From an uncultured Dialister sp. (GTDB lineage Bacteria; Bacillota; Negativicutes; Veillonellales; Dialisteraceae), in assembly GCA_900543455.1 (NCBI GenBank), contig UQRR01000103.1:1-6687 (forward strand): a stretch of 6,687 nt of DNA. Direction: 5' to 3'. Position 1 is the stretch's first letter, and the number at the start of each line of letters is the position of its first letter. This document shows, one piece after another, positions 6,542 to 6,687 of the stretch. The position numbers were made by a program, and so were the translations under genes. A model generated the notes under the pieces. It did not search any database, had not been told where the DNA came from, and saw only the letters and a program-made list of their open reading frames with translations.

Positions 6542-6563
6542 CTCCCAAGAAGTTGGGTAGCCC
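6539..6563. other. Strong hairpin directly after the third array
   Basis: GGGCT (6539-6543) pairs with AGCCC (6559-6563) and CCCAA (6544-6548) with TTGGG (6553-6557), around a GAAG loop with a single bulged T (6558). The ten-pair stem would be stable. No T-run follows, so it is at best an imperfect terminator or a 3'-end stabiliser for the SAP-gene transcript. It could also be the edge of an unidentified element. Confidence 0.55.
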
Positions 6564-6564
6564 C

Positions 6565-6687
6565 TTACTATGAAAACCTCTCGAGAGTGAAAAATGGCGC
6601 AAAAAGCACTCCCTTCATAATCCTCTATTGAAAACTTATGAGAACTATGTGGCTGTCTGAATCGAAATCGAAAGTGTGGCTTCTTTC
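6565..6687. other. Unassigned tail of the window
   Basis: No convincing gene. The minus strand has a frame open from the window edge (6685) to a TAA at 6536-6538, 49 codons with no visible start, which could be the end of a gene lying to the right or chance. The stretch also holds a 10-bp palindrome CTCTCGAGAG (6578-6587) and a GAGTG/CACTC inverted pair (6585-6589 with 6607-6611). A plus-strand ATG at 6594 gives only eight codons and has no good ribosome site. Confidence 0.3.

Noticed and set aside
6539..6687. Insertion-sequence end after the SAP gene
   Set aside because: A hairpin and short inverted pairs are present, but there is no transposase fragment, target duplication or matching second end within the window.

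Overview
The window looks like a stretch of chromosome from a moderately GC-rich Gram-positive-lineage anaerobe. Two complete plus-strand genes are separated by intergenic DNA full of low-complexity heptanucleotide repeats. My best guess is the Negativicutes (Selenomonas/Mitsuokella/Megasphaera-like), from the codon use, the strong AGGAGG-type ribosome sites and the style of the intergenic repeats. That guess is inference; no rRNA or other phylogenetic marker is present.

Layout. Positions 1-200 are a perfect-period 7-bp tandem array (28 full units, consensus TAGTCCC, cut by the window edge). A sigma70-type promoter with an extended -10 follows at 224-251. After it comes a leader of about 80 nt that ends in a terminator-like hairpin and a 7-T run just before the ribosome site. 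The first gene, 339-4895, encodes a full-length glutamate synthase large subunit (1518 aa, gltB of E. coli, equivalent to gltA of B. subtilis) with its catalytic Cys, FMN-domain motifs and 3Fe-4S cysteines. Positions 4896-5338 hold a second heptad array starting at the stop codon, a degenerate related array, a 24-bp perfect palindrome, a strong intrinsic terminator (5163-5197), and a promoter and leader for the next gene. The second gene, 5339-6493, encodes a 384-aa protein with an N-terminal SAP-like nucleic-acid-binding motif and otherwise unrecognised architecture. A third heptad array starts at its stop codon. It is followed by a hairpin and about 120 nt with no assignable gene.

How the parts relate. 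GltB turns 2-oxoglutarate plus glutamine into glutamate, but needs an electron-donating partner. No gltD follows, and the loop diagnostic of ferredoxin-dependent enzymes is absent, so the small subunit is presumably encoded elsewhere. The leader hairpin suggests that gltB is controlled by attenuation. The SAP gene has its own promoter beyond a terminator and does not look like part of a gltB operon. The most unusual features are the three heptad arrays, their polarity, their coincidence with both stop codons and the G-quadruplex potential of the left one, plus a marked codon-use shift inside gltB. I see no CRISPR array, tRNA, rRNA, intact mobile element or recognisable defence system.
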